Source: Ornithinimicrobium cryptoxanthini
GTDB lineage: Bacteria > Actinomycetota > Actinomycetes > Actinomycetales > Dermatophilaceae
Direction of reading: 5' to 3'
Assembly (NCBI RefSeq): GCF_023923205.1
Contig: NZ_CP099490.1
Coordinates: forward strand, 868,001 to 932,000
Length of the DNA: 64,000 nucleotides
In this document: positions 15,120 to 24,485 of the stretch, piece by piece
How the letters are laid out: each line of letters opens with the position of its first letter
Position numbering within the stretch: the stretch's first letter is position 1
Program-made: the position numbers and the translations under genes
The notes under the pieces: model-generated
The model's input: only the letters and a program-made list of their open reading frames with translations
What the model was told of the DNA's origin: nothing
The model's database searches: none

Positions 15120-18100
15120 ATGACCTCCGCGGACCAGCTCGACCCCACCCAGGCGGCCGCTGCCCGGGAGCGAGTTCCCGTCCTGCAGGTGATCGGAGCA
15201 CCGGGGACCGGCAAGACCACAGTCGCGGTGGCGACCGTCGTCGACCGTGTGGAGCGCGACGGACTCTCTGCCGACTCGTGCCTGGTCCTGGCGCCCACGC
15301 GGGTGGCCGCCGGGCGCCTGCGGGACCAGATCACTGCTGCCGTGGGCCGCACGACGACACAGCCGCTGGCCCGCACCCCGTCGGCCTTCGCCTTCAGCGT
15401 GCTGCAGGACGCTGCCGTCTCGGATGACGACGCCCCGCCCCGGCTGCTGTCGGGGGCGGAGCAGGATGTCGTCCTGGGCGATCTGCTGGCGGGTCACCAG
15501 GAGGCAGGGGCTGGCCCGGACTGGCCGGAGGCCCTGCGGGAGGCGCTGCCCACCAGAGGGTTCCGGGACCAGCTGCGCGACCTGTTGATGCGCGCGGTGG
15601 AGCACGGCCTGGGACCCGAGGAACTGGCTGACCTGGCCGCCGCCCACGACCGGCCCGAGTGGCGCCCGGCCGCAGCGGTGCTGCGCGAATACGACGAGGT
15701 CACCGCGCTGCAGCGGCCCGGAGCCTTCGACCCCGCCTGGATCTGCACGGCGGCCGCCGACCGGCTGGCGGGGGACTCGGACCTGCTGCAGCACGTGCGG
15801 CGACGGATCCGCCTCATCGTGGTGGACGACGCCCAGGAGCTGACCGCCTCCGCGGCCGCCCTGATTGAGCAGGTCTGGCAGCCCGGCATCGCCATCGTGC
15901 TGATCGGTGACGGTGACGTCACGAGCCAGGGTTTCCGCGGGGCCGACCCGGCCCGGTTCACCCGCCTGGCCGAACGTCTCGCGGGACGGACCGGCGGGAC
16001 CCCGCAGCGCGTCATACTCGCGGTGAGCCACCGCCGTGGACCAGCCCTGGTGGAGGTGACGGCGCGGGTGGTGGACCGCATCGGCGCCTCGACCGGCGCC
16101 GACCATCGACGGCCCCGACCAGCGGGGGAGGACGCACTCGTCACGACCGGTCCGGCAGCAGAGGCCGACGCAACTGATGTCGATCCAGATGTGGACGCGG
16201 GGGCGTCGCCACTGGAGGTGGTGACCGTCCGGACCGCGGCCCAGGAGGCGGCGCGCGTGGCCGGCTGGTTCCGTGCCGCGCACCTGGGCGAGTCACGAGT
16301 CCCCTGGTCGCGCATGGTCGTCCTGGCTCGCAGCCGCTCCCGGCTCGACCAGGTGCGCAGGGCGCTCGTCTCCGCCGGCGTCCCGGTGCAGGACATCGCG
16401 GGCACCGGCGCCCTGCACGAGCACCCTGTCGTGCGCCCCCTCCTGCTCGCGGTCGACGTCTGCCTGCGCCCCGCGGGGCAGGGCTGCACCGCCGCGGAGG
16501 CCGTGGACCTCGTCACGTCCGCGATCGGTGGGGCGGACCCGGTGGACCTCATGCGGTTACGGCGGGTTCTGGCGGCGGCCGAGCGAGCCGACGGTGGGGC
16601 CCGCCCGTCCGAGGAGGTGCTGGCCGCGGCGCTGGAGCAGCCGGCCGACCTCGAGCTGCTCGGGCCGGACGCCGCACCCGCGGCGCACCTGGCCGCGGTG
16701 CTCAGCGCCGGTCGCCGTGCCGCGGCGCGCACCAACGACCGTGGGTGGGCGCCCGGGGTCAGCGCGGAGACCGTGCTGTGGGCGATCTGGGCCGCGACCG
16801 GGGTGGCTGACACGTGGCGGGCAGCCGCGCTCAACGGTGGCGCCGCCGGCGCCCGGGCCGACCGTGACCTCGACGCGGTGATGACCCTGTTCGGCGCGGC
16901 GCAGGCCTATGTCGATCGTCTCCCCGGGCGGGGGCCGGACGGCTTCCTGCGCCAGGTCCTGGCCCAGGAGGTCAGCCCGGACTCCCTGGTCGCCAGGTCC
17001 CGTCCCTCCGAGGCCGTGGAGGTGCTCACCCCGCAGGCCGCCGCAGGGCGGGAGTGGGACATGGTGGCCGTGGTTGGCGTGCAGGAGGGGGTGTGGCCGG
17101 ACCTGCGGCTGCGCGACTCGTTGCTAGGGGCGGAGGCCCTGGTCTCGGTGCTGGCCGGCCGGCCGACGGGTGGACCGCAGGGGCTGCGAGCCGCCCAGGC
17201 CCAGGTGCGCGCGGACGAGACCCGACAGTTCTACACCGCTCTGACGAGGGCGCGCAGTGCCCTGCTAGTCACCGCAGTTGCCAGTGTTGATGACCAGCCC
17301 TCCAGCTTCCTCGACGTGGTCGACCCTCGCGACACCGAGCGCGTCCCCGAGGAGGTGGCACCGCCGCTGACGCTCCGCTCGCTCGTGGCACGGTTGCGTG
17401 CCGACCTGGTCCGGGCCCACCGTGACGGCGAGCACGCGGCGCGGGACCGCGCGGCTGCCCACCTGCTCAGGCTCGATGAGGCCGGCGTGCCCGGCGCTGA
17501 CCCTGCTGGCTGGTGGCCGGGCCGCACGCTCTCTGACGATCGGCCGCTCCAGGGCGACGGACTCGTGCCGGTGTCGCCATCTCGGGTCCAGCTGTTCAGC
17601 GAGTGCCAGCTGCGGTGGATGCTCGGTGCGCACGGTGGCGAGGCAGGCGACTTCTCTGCCGCATCCGTTGGCACCCTGGTCCATGACGTGATCGCCGAGA
17701 CACCGCAGGCACCCGTCGAGCAGCTGCGGTCCGCGCTGGAGACGCGGTGGCACGAGCTCGCCCTTGGCGAGGGGTGGGTCCAACGCCGGCAGTGGGAGCG
17801 GGCCGAGCGGATGCTGCAGCGTTATGTGAGCTATGTGGCTGCCGCCGCCGCGGAGGGACGCGAGCTGGTCGGGGTGGAGATCGACATCCGTGCCGAGCAC
17901 GAGGGTGCCGTCATCACCGGCCGGGTCGACCGGCTGGAGCGTGACGCCGACGGCAACCTGATGGTGATCGACCTCAAGACCGGCAGCGGCCGGCCGACGA
18001 AGCAGGAGATCGAGCACCACGCCCAGCTCGGCGCATACCAGGTGGCCGTCGTCGAGGGTGGCGTGGAGGGGCAACCGGCGACTGGTTCGGCAGGGGCAGC

Positions 18101-18332
18101 CCTCGTCCACCTCGGCGCTCCCAGCGGTGCGAAGCCGAGCCAGAAGCACGGCTTCCAGCAGCAGCCGCCGCTGGAGCACGATGCTGACCCGAGATGGGCC
18201 CACGACCTCGTGGCGCGGACCGCGACGGGCATGGCCGGCGCGCAGTTCCCGGCGTCACCGGGCAAGTGGTGCCGCGTCTGCCCGGTGCGGTTCAGCTGCC
18301 CGATCCAGCCGGAGGGGCGGATGCTCGCATGA
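15120..18332 (+). CDS. adnA: AdnA-type helicase-nuclease subunit (UvrD-like, PD-(D/E)XK)
   Basis: 1070-aa subunit of the actinobacterial end-resection machine AdnAB. The N-terminal SF1 helicase has Walker A GAPGTGKTT (about 26-34) and Walker B VVDDAQE. The C-terminal RecB-like nuclease carries GRVDRLE and VIDLKTG, the active-site Asp and Asp-x-Lys. Cysteines in SECQLRW and in KWCRVCPVRFSCP match the Cys-CxxC-Cys pattern of iron-sulfur nuclease domains (inference). An adjacent GTG at 15117 is an alternative start; GGGG lies 5 nt before the ATG. It overlaps adnB by 4 nt (ATGA), so subunits are translationally coupled. Confidence 0.92.
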   Translation: MTSADQLDPTQAAAARERVPVLQVIGAPGTGKTTVAVATVVDRVERDGLSADSCLVLAPTRVAAGRLRDQITAAVGRTTTQPLARTPSAFAFSVLQDAAVSDDDAPPRLLSGAEQDVVLGDLLAGHQEAGAGPDWPEALREALPTRGFRDQLRDLLMRAVEHGLGPEELADLAAAHDRPEWRPAAAVLREYDEVTALQRPGAFDPAWICTAAADRLAGDSDLLQHVRRRIRLIVVDDAQELTASAAALIEQVWQPGIAIVLIGDGDVTSQGFRGADPARFTRLAERLAGRTGGTPQRVILAVSHRRGPALVEVTARVVDRIGASTGADHRRPRPAGEDALVTTGPAAEADATDVDPDVDAGASPLEVVTVRTAAQEAARVAGWFRAAHLGESRVPWSRMVVLARSRSRLDQVRRALVSAGVPVQDIAGTGALHEHPVVRPLLLAVDVCLRPAGQGCTAAEAVDLVTSAIGGADPVDLMRLRRVLAAAERADGGARPSEEVLAAALEQPADLELLGPDAAPAAHLAAVLSAGRRAAARTNDRGWAPGVSAETVLWAIWAATGVADTWRAAALNGGAAGARADRDLDAVMTLFGAAQAYVDRLPGRGPDGFLRQVLAQEVSPDSLVARSRPSEAVEVLTPQAAAGREWDMVAVVGVQEGVWPDLRLRDSLLGAEALVSVLAGRPTGGPQGLRAAQAQVRADETRQFYTALTRARSALLVTAVASVDDQPSSFLDVVDPRDTERVPEEVAPPLTLRSLVARLRADLVRAHRDGEHAARDRAAAHLLRLDEAGVPGADPAGWWPGRTLSDDRPLQGDGLVPVSPSRVQLFSECQLRWMLGAHGGEAGDFSAASVGTLVHDVIAETPQAPVEQLRSALETRWHELALGEGWVQRRQWERAERMLQRYVSYVAAAAAEGRELVGVEIDIRAEHEGAVITGRVDRLERDADGNLMVIDLKTGSGRPTKQEIEHHAQLGAYQVAVVEGGVEGQPATGSAGAALVHLGAPSGAKPSQKHGFQQQPPLEHDADPRWAHDLVARTATGMAGAQFPASPGKWCRVCPVRFSCPIQPEGRMLA

Positions 18333-21300
18333 CGGCGCAGACACCCGGTGGCACCACCGACCGGGCGGTCGCGACGGGTCCCGTGCGGATCGGCGCGCTG
18401 GAGATCGCGTCGGCCCTGGGTCAGCTGCCACCCACGCAGGAACAGGTGGCCGTCATCGAGGCTCCGCTCGAGCCGACGCTGGTGGTCGCCGGTGCCGGCT
18501 CCGGCAAGACCGAGACGATGGCCTCGCGCGTGGTCTGGCTCGTCGTCAACGACATCGTGCGCCCCGAGGAGGTCCTCGGCCTGACCTTCACCCGCAAGGC
18601 GGCCATCGAGCTCGGCGACCGGATCATGCGCAGGCTGCGCACCGCGACCGATCGCGGTCTGTGGGCGCCCGAGGGCGGGGAGGAGCTGCCGCTGCCGGTC
18701 GTGTCGACCTATCACGCGTATGCCGGACGACTGGTGTCCGAGCACGGCCTGCGCTGGGGCATCGAGCCCGACTCCCGACTGCTGTCCGAGGCCTCGGCAT
18801 GGCAGCTGGCGCACGAGGTGGTGCACACCACCGATGCCGATCTCACCGGCTTCGAGAAGGCTCCGTCGACGCTCGTGGACGCGGTGCTGTCCCTGTCGGG
18901 TGAGCTGGCCGAGCACCTCGTCGAGGCTAATGCCGCCCGCGAGCTGGTCGAGCGCTATGCAGCTCGGGTCGCGTCCCTCCCCGGCAGGGACCACAGGGCG
19001 CCCAGTGCCATCGGTGCCAAGACCGTCCACGAGCTGCGCGACCAGGCCCGGGTCTATCCGCTCGTCGAGCGCTATCAGGAGCTGAAGCGCGAGCGTGGTG
19101 TGCTGGACTTCGCCGACCAGATGGCCGTGGCTGCCCGGTTGGCGAGGTCACTGCCGGCGGTCGGAGCCCAGGAGCGGCAGCTACATCGGGCCGTCCTGCT
19201 GGATGAGTTCCAGGACACGAGCGAGGCCCAGATGGTCCTGCTGTCCAGCCTGTTCGCCGGGCAGCGGATGCCGCTGACGGCGGTGGGTGACCCGAGCCAG
19301 TCCATCTATGGGTGGCGTGGGGCCAGCGCCACCACGCTGACCAGCTTCCCCACGGCCTTCCCGGTCCGGCGGCAGCAGCTCGGCGTCGGCGATGCCGATG
19401 AGCGGCCGGCTCAGGTCCTGCCGCTGTCCACGTCCTGGCGCAACGCGCAGCGGATCCTGACGGTCGCCAACAACGTCTCTTCGACGCTGCGCCGACGCAG
19501 CGAGGTCCACGTGGCCAAACTGCGTCCGAGGCCCGGCGCGGACGAGGGCCGGGTGCAGGCTGCCCGACTTCTGACGCACCGGGACGAGGCCGACTATGTC
19601 GCGCGCTGGGTCCGCAGCCACTGGCTGGACGAGCAGGTCCGACCGACGGGTGTGAGCGCAGCGGTGCTGTGCCGCAACCGAGCCCAGTTCGACGGCATCG
19701 TGCAGGCCCTGCGTGACCACGGGCTCCCCGTGGAGGTCGTGGGGCTGGGCGGGCTCCTCAGCGCGCCCGAGGTGGCTGACCTGGTGGCGCTGCTGACGGT
19801 CGCGCAGGACCCGACCCGAGGAGACGCCCTGATGCGTCTGCTGACGGGGCCGGTGTGCCGACTGGGGCCGGCTGACATCGACGGGCTGTGGGCCTGGGTG
19901 CAGTTCCTCGGGGAGCGAGCCGGGACCGGCCGCGGCGAGGCCGTGCTCTCTGACGCACTGGACCGCCTGCCGCCGTCGACGTGGGTGGGCTCGCGGAGTC
20001 GCCGCGTCAGTGAGACCGCCCGCCAGAGAGTGCACGCGTTGGGCCAGGCGGTGCAGCGGGTGCGCACCCTGGCCGGGCTGCCACTGCCCGAGCTGCTCGT
20101 GGAGGCCGAGCGCTCCATCGGGCTCGACCTGGAGGTCACCTCGGACCCCGACCTGCCGCCCTCCTGGGGGCGCGCCCAGCTCGACGCGCTCGCCGAGGTC
20201 GCGGCCACCTTTGCCGTGACGGCCGAGCGGCCCACGCTGGGCGGCTTCGTGGACTGGCTGGAGGCGGCGCGTCAGCGCGAACGTGGCCTGGAGATGGCCG
20301 AGGTGGCGGTCTCTGACTCCGCTGTCCAAGTGTTGACGGTGCACGCAGCCAAGGGTCTGGAGTGGGACGTCGTGGCGGTGCCCGGCCTCGCCGAGGGGAC
20401 ATTCCCCTCCTACACGACCAGGACCAGGGCCACCGAGACGGGATGGAAGGCGGACGTCCCCGGGGACGGAGGGTGGCTCACCGGCATCGGCAAGCTGCCC
20501 TACCCCCTGCGCGGAGACGCTGCGGGCCTGCCGTCGCTGCCGCTCGACTCCGTGCCGGACACCCACGAGCTGGACGAGGAGATCGCCAGCTTCCGTGCGG
20601 CCGGCGGCGCGCACCAGCTGCTCGAGGAACGCCGGCTGGCCTATGTCGCCTTCACCCGCGCGCGCCACGAACTGCTCGTGACGACCCCGGTGTGGTCGAC
20701 CGGACAGACCCCGCGCGAGACGTCACGCTTCCTCACCGAGCTCATCGCGTCGCCGGAGGGGGAGGTGCTGCTGGACCAGTGGGAGCCGATGCCAGACATC
20801 GACGACCCGGCTCAGACCCGCAACCCGCTGCTGGCCGAGGAGCAGCTGGCCCCGTGGCCGACGCTGCCTGACGCCCGCCGCCGGGTCTTCATCGACGTGG
20901 TGCAGGCCGTCCTGGACGCCCGCCGCACCGGTGTGCTGCCCGAACCGCACCCGGATGACCCTGTGTCGCAGGAGGTGGAGCAGCTGCTGCGCGAGCGGGA
21001 CGAGACGCGCGCAGCACGCGGTGGGCTCGTCACGGTCGACCTGCCCGCCCACCTGTCGACCTCCGGGCTGGTGGAGCTGACCAAGGACCGAGCGGCCTAT
21101 CTGCAGAAGCTGCGGCGTCCCGTGCCGCAGCCCCCGGCCCACGCAGCACGGGCGGGGACGTCCTTCCACGCCTGGGTCGAGCGCTACTACGGCATGCCGT
21201 CACTGGTGGACCTGGGGGACCTGCTGACCGAGGGGGAACCGGAACCCGAACCCGTCGACCTGTCCGCGATGCGAGCCAACTTCATGGCCAGCGAGTGGGC

Positions 21301-21646
21301 CGGACGGGTGCCGGTCGACGTCGAGGTGTCGGTGGAGACCGTGATCGGCGGCAAGCCCATCCGGGGTCGCATCGATGCGGTGTTTGCCGAGGTCGACAGC
21401 GCCAGTCGCAGCGGCTTTGTGATCGTCGACTGGAAGACCGGCTCGCCGGGCGGACCGGAGCAGGCCGCAACCCGGCTCCTGCAGCTGGCGGTCTATCAGG
21501 TCGCCTATGCCCGGTTGCGCGGGGTCGACGCGAAGCGGGTGTCGGCGGCCTTCTTCTATGCCGCGACGGGCGAGACCGTGCGCCCGCAGCTGCCGGGCGA
21601 GGGGGAGCTGGACGAGGTCGTGTCAGAGGTCACGACGGGCCACTAG
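18329..21646 (+). CDS. adnB: AdnB-type helicase-nuclease subunit (lead motor)
   Basis: 1105-aa partner of AdnA. The motor domain is canonical: Walker A VAGAGSGKTET (about residues 56-66), DEFQDTSEAQ (Walker B), VGDPSQSIYGWRGA (motif III) and VAFTRARHELL (motif VI). The C-terminal nuclease has GRIDAVFAEV and VIVDWKTG. In mycobacteria AdnB is the processive motor while both subunits cut DNA. GGAGGGGCGG lies 8 nt upstream of the ATG, inside adnA. M. tuberculosis Rv3202c-Rv3201c has the same order and nearby nudC and uvrD2. Confidence 0.93.
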   Translation: MTAQTPGGTTDRAVATGPVRIGALEIASALGQLPPTQEQVAVIEAPLEPTLVVAGAGSGKTETMASRVVWLVVNDIVRPEEVLGLTFTRKAAIELGDRIMRRLRTATDRGLWAPEGGEELPLPVVSTYHAYAGRLVSEHGLRWGIEPDSRLLSEASAWQLAHEVVHTTDADLTGFEKAPSTLVDAVLSLSGELAEHLVEANAARELVERYAARVASLPGRDHRAPSAIGAKTVHELRDQARVYPLVERYQELKRERGVLDFADQMAVAARLARSLPAVGAQERQLHRAVLLDEFQDTSEAQMVLLSSLFAGQRMPLTAVGDPSQSIYGWRGASATTLTSFPTAFPVRRQQLGVGDADERPAQVLPLSTSWRNAQRILTVANNVSSTLRRRSEVHVAKLRPRPGADEGRVQAARLLTHRDEADYVARWVRSHWLDEQVRPTGVSAAVLCRNRAQFDGIVQALRDHGLPVEVVGLGGLLSAPEVADLVALLTVAQDPTRGDALMRLLTGPVCRLGPADIDGLWAWVQFLGERAGTGRGEAVLSDALDRLPPSTWVGSRSRRVSETARQRVHALGQAVQRVRTLAGLPLPELLVEAERSIGLDLEVTSDPDLPPSWGRAQLDALAEVAATFAVTAERPTLGGFVDWLEAARQRERGLEMAEVAVSDSAVQVLTVHAAKGLEWDVVAVPGLAEGTFPSYTTRTRATETGWKADVPGDGGWLTGIGKLPYPLRGDAAGLPSLPLDSVPDTHELDEEIASFRAAGGAHQLLEERRLAYVAFTRARHELLVTTPVWSTGQTPRETSRFLTELIASPEGEVLLDQWEPMPDIDDPAQTRNPLLAEEQLAPWPTLPDARRRVFIDVVQAVLDARRTGVLPEPHPDDPVSQEVEQLLRERDETRAARGGLVTVDLPAHLSTSGLVELTKDRAAYLQKLRRPVPQPPAHAARAGTSFHAWVERYYGMPSLVDLGDLLTEGEPEPEPVDLSAMRANFMASEWAGRVPVDVEVSVETVIGGKPIRGRIDAVFAEVDSASRSGFVIVDWKTGSPGGPEQAATRLLQLAVYQVAYARLRGVDAKRVSAAFFYAATGETVRPQLPGEGELDEVVSEVTTGH

Positions 21647-21707
21647 CCACGGCGGAAGTCACCATGCGCAGGCGGGCGCCGAGCAGCCGATCGCCACCGG
21701 GCCCGGC

Positions 21708-23438
21708 TCAGCGCTTGCCGGACTCCCACGGGTCGACGTCGGCGGCCTCGGGCATGCCATAGAGCGTGTGCATCCGCTCGTCCGCCTCGTCGTCGTCCTC
21801 GATCGCCTCGTCGTTGTCCTTGACCGCCTCGTCGTCGTCCTCGACCGCCTCGCCGGGCTGGTCGTCGGCTGGTGGCTGGTCGTCGTCGGCCGACGTCTCA
21901 TCGTCGTAGGCAGCTGGGGCGGTCGCGTCCTGCCTCTCCTCGTCGACCGGAGCCTTGGCCACCGTGTCGTCGACCACCGGGGTTTCGCTGGCGGGATTCT
22001 TGTCCACCATGTCCTCGAGGGCTGGAGCTTCGTCGACGTGAGCTTCGTCGACCGGGGCTTCGTCGGCGCGAGCCGCGTCCCGGGTCTCCGCGTTCATGGA
22101 CCCCTCGTCCGCCTGGGTCTCGGCAGTGTCTTGCGCGACCGTGTCGGCGTCACCGGAAGCCGGCTCGTCAGGTGCTCGGTCAACCGGACGGAACATCGGG
22201 ATCGGTGCGGTCACGTCGGCGGGAGAGACCGTGGGTCCATCCTGCGCGGCGTGCGGCTGGACAGGCTCCAGGTGGGACCCGTCGGACGGCTGCTCCACGA
22301 CGAATGCGGGCTCGTCATCATCCTGCGCGCCGTCGTGGCCACCGCTGTCCTGGGTCACGCCGGGCACGGGAGCCGTGGCGTCACTGCCGTCCTGCGGGTC
22401 AGCAGCACCCTCCCCGATAGTCGAGCCCTCCCCGATGGACGAGCTTTCCTCGATGGTGCCCGAGGTGGGCGGCACAGGCGGCACGAGCGCGGTCCGGGGC
22501 ACGAGCGAGTCGTCGTTGGCAGTGAGCCGGTCCATCTTGCGCAGCTCGTCGGCGCGGATCCGCACAAAGTCCTCATCCTCGGCCCCGACCGCCGCCACCA
22601 GCCCGTTGAGCCGGCGCATCTCCGAGGCGAGCCGCGCGCGGTGCAGCAGATAACCGTCCGGGCGTTGGGAGCGCGCCAGGGAGTAGCTCTCGAACACCGC
22701 GTCCACCGCACGGGGGTTGGCCCGTTCGACCAGCCGGGCGAAGTCCTCCGCCGGGTCGGCGATCTGGGCGCGTTCCCAACCGGTCAGACCGACGACACGG
22801 CCGCTCGCCGCGTCGTCCTCACTGAAGGCGACCAGGAAGGAGGACCCGTCGAGGGAGCCGTGGACCGGAGTCGTGACGAACTGCCACATGGCCGCGGCGT
22901 CCAGAGCCTGCTCCCAGCGGGCGAGCAGGCCGTTGGGCACGTGCCCCGTCTCGGCCGCCCGATCCAGCTCGGCCAGCTTGCGTGCCCGGAACTGGGCGGC
23001 GTCAAAGACCGGCACGGAGTGCTCCTCGAAGAGCTCGCGCGGGATGTTGTGGACAGCCGCGATCGCCCGCCCGACGGCGCTGGCCAACCCCGGCCCCGTC
23101 GGCAGGTGACGCAGGCTCAGAGCCAGCCCCTCGACATACGGATAGACCGCGGCGCGACCGTCGGCCCCGATGTCGGCATAGCCGGCGGCTGCGGGGACCT
23201 TGAACGGCAGGTGCTTGCCCAGCTGACGGGTGAGCTCGTCGTTCAGCTCCAGCTCGGCGCCTCCTGCGGCACCCAGGGGGGAACGCACGACCCACTTGCG
23301 TCCGGTGACGTCTTCGACGAGCGCGGTCTGGTGCAGGGGGTTGTCATCACCGCTCCGGATGGCGGCGACCGACACCGGCCGCATTCCGGGCACGGCGGCG
23401 GTGGCCAGTGCGGCCAGGGCCAGGTCGCTGCGAATCAC
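21708..23438 (-). CDS. Phosphotransferase-fold protein (predicted pseudokinase) with long acidic tail
   Basis: 576 aa from a GTG at 23438 preceded by GGTGGG. Residues 1-330 follow the aminoglycoside/macrolide phosphotransferase fold, but catalytic positions are changed. The HGDxxxxN loop reads HGSLDGSS (193-200), losing both the catalytic Asp and the Asn. The metal-binding Asp of the usual I-D-W segment is replaced in GLTGWERAQIADPAED (217-232). Residues 350-576 are disordered and very acidic, with repeats such as VDEAHVDEAP and runs of DDDEA. A binding or scaffold role is more likely than catalysis (inference). It is divergent from nudC, 81 nt apart. A longer frame up to 24422 is only antisense to nudC. 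Confidence 0.78.
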   Translation of the reverse strand: MIRSDLALAALATAAVPGMRPVSVAAIRSGDDNPLHQTALVEDVTGRKWVVRSPLGAAGGAELELNDELTRQLGKHLPFKVPAAAGYADIGADGRAAVYPYVEGLALSLRHLPTGPGLASAVGRAIAAVHNIPRELFEEHSVPVFDAAQFRARKLAELDRAAETGHVPNGLLARWEQALDAAAMWQFVTTPVHGSLDGSSFLVAFSEDDAASGRVVGLTGWERAQIADPAEDFARLVERANPRAVDAVFESYSLARSQRPDGYLLHRARLASEMRRLNGLVAAVGAEDEDFVRIRADELRKMDRLTANDDSLVPRTALVPPVPPTSGTIEESSSIGEGSTIGEGAADPQDGSDATAPVPGVTQDSGGHDGAQDDDEPAFVVEQPSDGSHLEPVQPHAAQDGPTVSPADVTAPIPMFRPVDRAPDEPASGDADTVAQDTAETQADEGSMNAETRDAARADEAPVDEAHVDEAPALEDMVDKNPASETPVVDDTVAKAPVDEERQDATAPAAYDDETSADDDQPPADDQPGEAVEDDDEAVKDNDEAIEDDDEADERMHTLYGMPEAADVDPWESGKR

Positions 23439-23507
23439 CCACCCACCGTATGACGTCACGGCCACCTTGTGCTGGAAGCCGCGCGACACGGGGCTGGGGA
23501 AGGCGCC

Positions 23508-23513
23508 TACAGT
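23508..23513 (+). promoter_or_regulatory. -10 element TACAGT (leaderless nudC)
   Basis: TACAGT lies 6 nt before the GTG at 23520. The intervening GGAGAG touches the start codon, so it is too close to serve as a normal ribosome-binding site. Confidence 0.6.
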
Positions 23514-23519
23514 GGAGAG

Positions 23520-24485
23520 GTGAGTCTGGATTCTGAGGCCCTGCTGGACCTCTCGCTCTCCCGGGGAACCCTCAATCGCAACGGGCTGGGTCGGCGGGAC
23601 GGTGACCCGGTCGCGGCCGCCCTCGCCAACTCGGACACGCGCATCGTCGACCTGACCGGTGGCCGTGCTCTCACCTGTCGCGTCGACGGTCAGCTCCGGC
23701 TCGTCCATCGGGCGCCGAGGTTCGCGGACTCCGCCGCGCAGACCCTCTATCTTGGCCACGACGTCGACGGGACCGACTACGTCGCCGTGCTGCACGAGGA
23801 AGGGGACCCGGGGGCCGAGGCACCGCCCGGGCGCGGCTGGCGCAACCTGCGCGAGGCGGGGGCGGAGCTCGACGACCTCGAGTCCGGGGTGCTGACCACC
23901 GCCGTGGCTCTGGCCAACTGGCACGCCCGCCACCAGTTCTGCCCCCGCTGCGGAGCGCTCACCGTGGTGGAGGAGGGCGGTTGGGTCAGGCGCTGCACCG
24001 TCGACGGGTCCCAGCACTACCCCCGCACCGACGCCGCGATCATCGTGGCCGTCACCGACCCTGACGAGCGGATCCTGCTGGCGCGTGGCCCGCACTGGCC
24101 CGAAGGCCGGATGTCGGTGCTGGCTGGTTTTGTGGAGGCAGGCGAGTCGCTCGAGGCCGCCGTCCATCGCGAGGTCATGGAGGAGGTGGGGCTGACATTG
24201 ACCGATCTGACCTATCGAGGCAACCAGCCCTGGCCGTTCCCCGCCTCGCTCATGGTGGGGTTCCGGGCGCGTGCCGAGCAGACCCGGCTCACGCTCGATG
24301 AGACCGAGATCGTCGAGGCAAGCTGGTTCACCAGGGGCGAGCTGTCGTTCGCGGCCCGGTCCGGCCAGGTCGCCCTGCCGCCGAGAGTCTCCATCGCCCG
24401 GATCCTGATCGAGCACTGGCACGGTGGACCGATCGAGGCTGTCAGCGACGTCGCCGCCACGGCCGACCCCCGGGCTGCTCGGTGA
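23520..24485 (+). CDS. nudC: NAD+ diphosphatase / RNA decapping Nudix hydrolase NudC
   Basis: 321-aa Nudix enzyme that hydrolyses NADH and removes NAD caps from RNA. It has an N-terminal domain, a zinc ribbon (FCPRCG, then RRCTVDGSQH), a Nudix box with the G-x5-E-x7-REVxEExG pattern (GFVEAGESLEAAVHREVMEE, followed by VG), and the NudC signature QPWPFPAS. The fourth zinc ligand is not the usual Cys: after RRC the next candidate is His in QHYPR, so the ribbon may be Cys3His or incomplete. The GTG start is supported by TACAGT 6 nt upstream. It overlaps uvrD2 by 4 nt (GTGA). Confidence 0.92.
   Translation: MSLDSEALLDLSLSRGTLNRNGLGRRDGDPVAAALANSDTRIVDLTGGRALTCRVDGQLRLVHRAPRFADSAAQTLYLGHDVDGTDYVAVLHEEGDPGAEAPPGRGWRNLREAGAELDDLESGVLTTAVALANWHARHQFCPRCGALTVVEEGGWVRRCTVDGSQHYPRTDAAIIVAVTDPDERILLARGPHWPEGRMSVLAGFVEAGESLEAAVHREVMEEVGLTLTDLTYRGNQPWPFPASLMVGFRARAEQTRLTLDETEIVEASWFTRGELSFAARSGQVALPPRVSIARILIEHWHGGPIEAVSDVAATADPRAAR

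Noticed and set aside
14766..16283. 505-codon minus-strand frame opposite the ATL and adnA genes
   Set aside because: Shadow of adnA; composition (Gly/Arg/His/Gln) and absence of motifs.
23439..24422. N-terminal extension of the phosphotransferase-fold gene to 24422
   Set aside because: The extension is antisense to nudC and lacks family sequence; the GTG at 23438 has a suitable site and gives a normal N-terminus.
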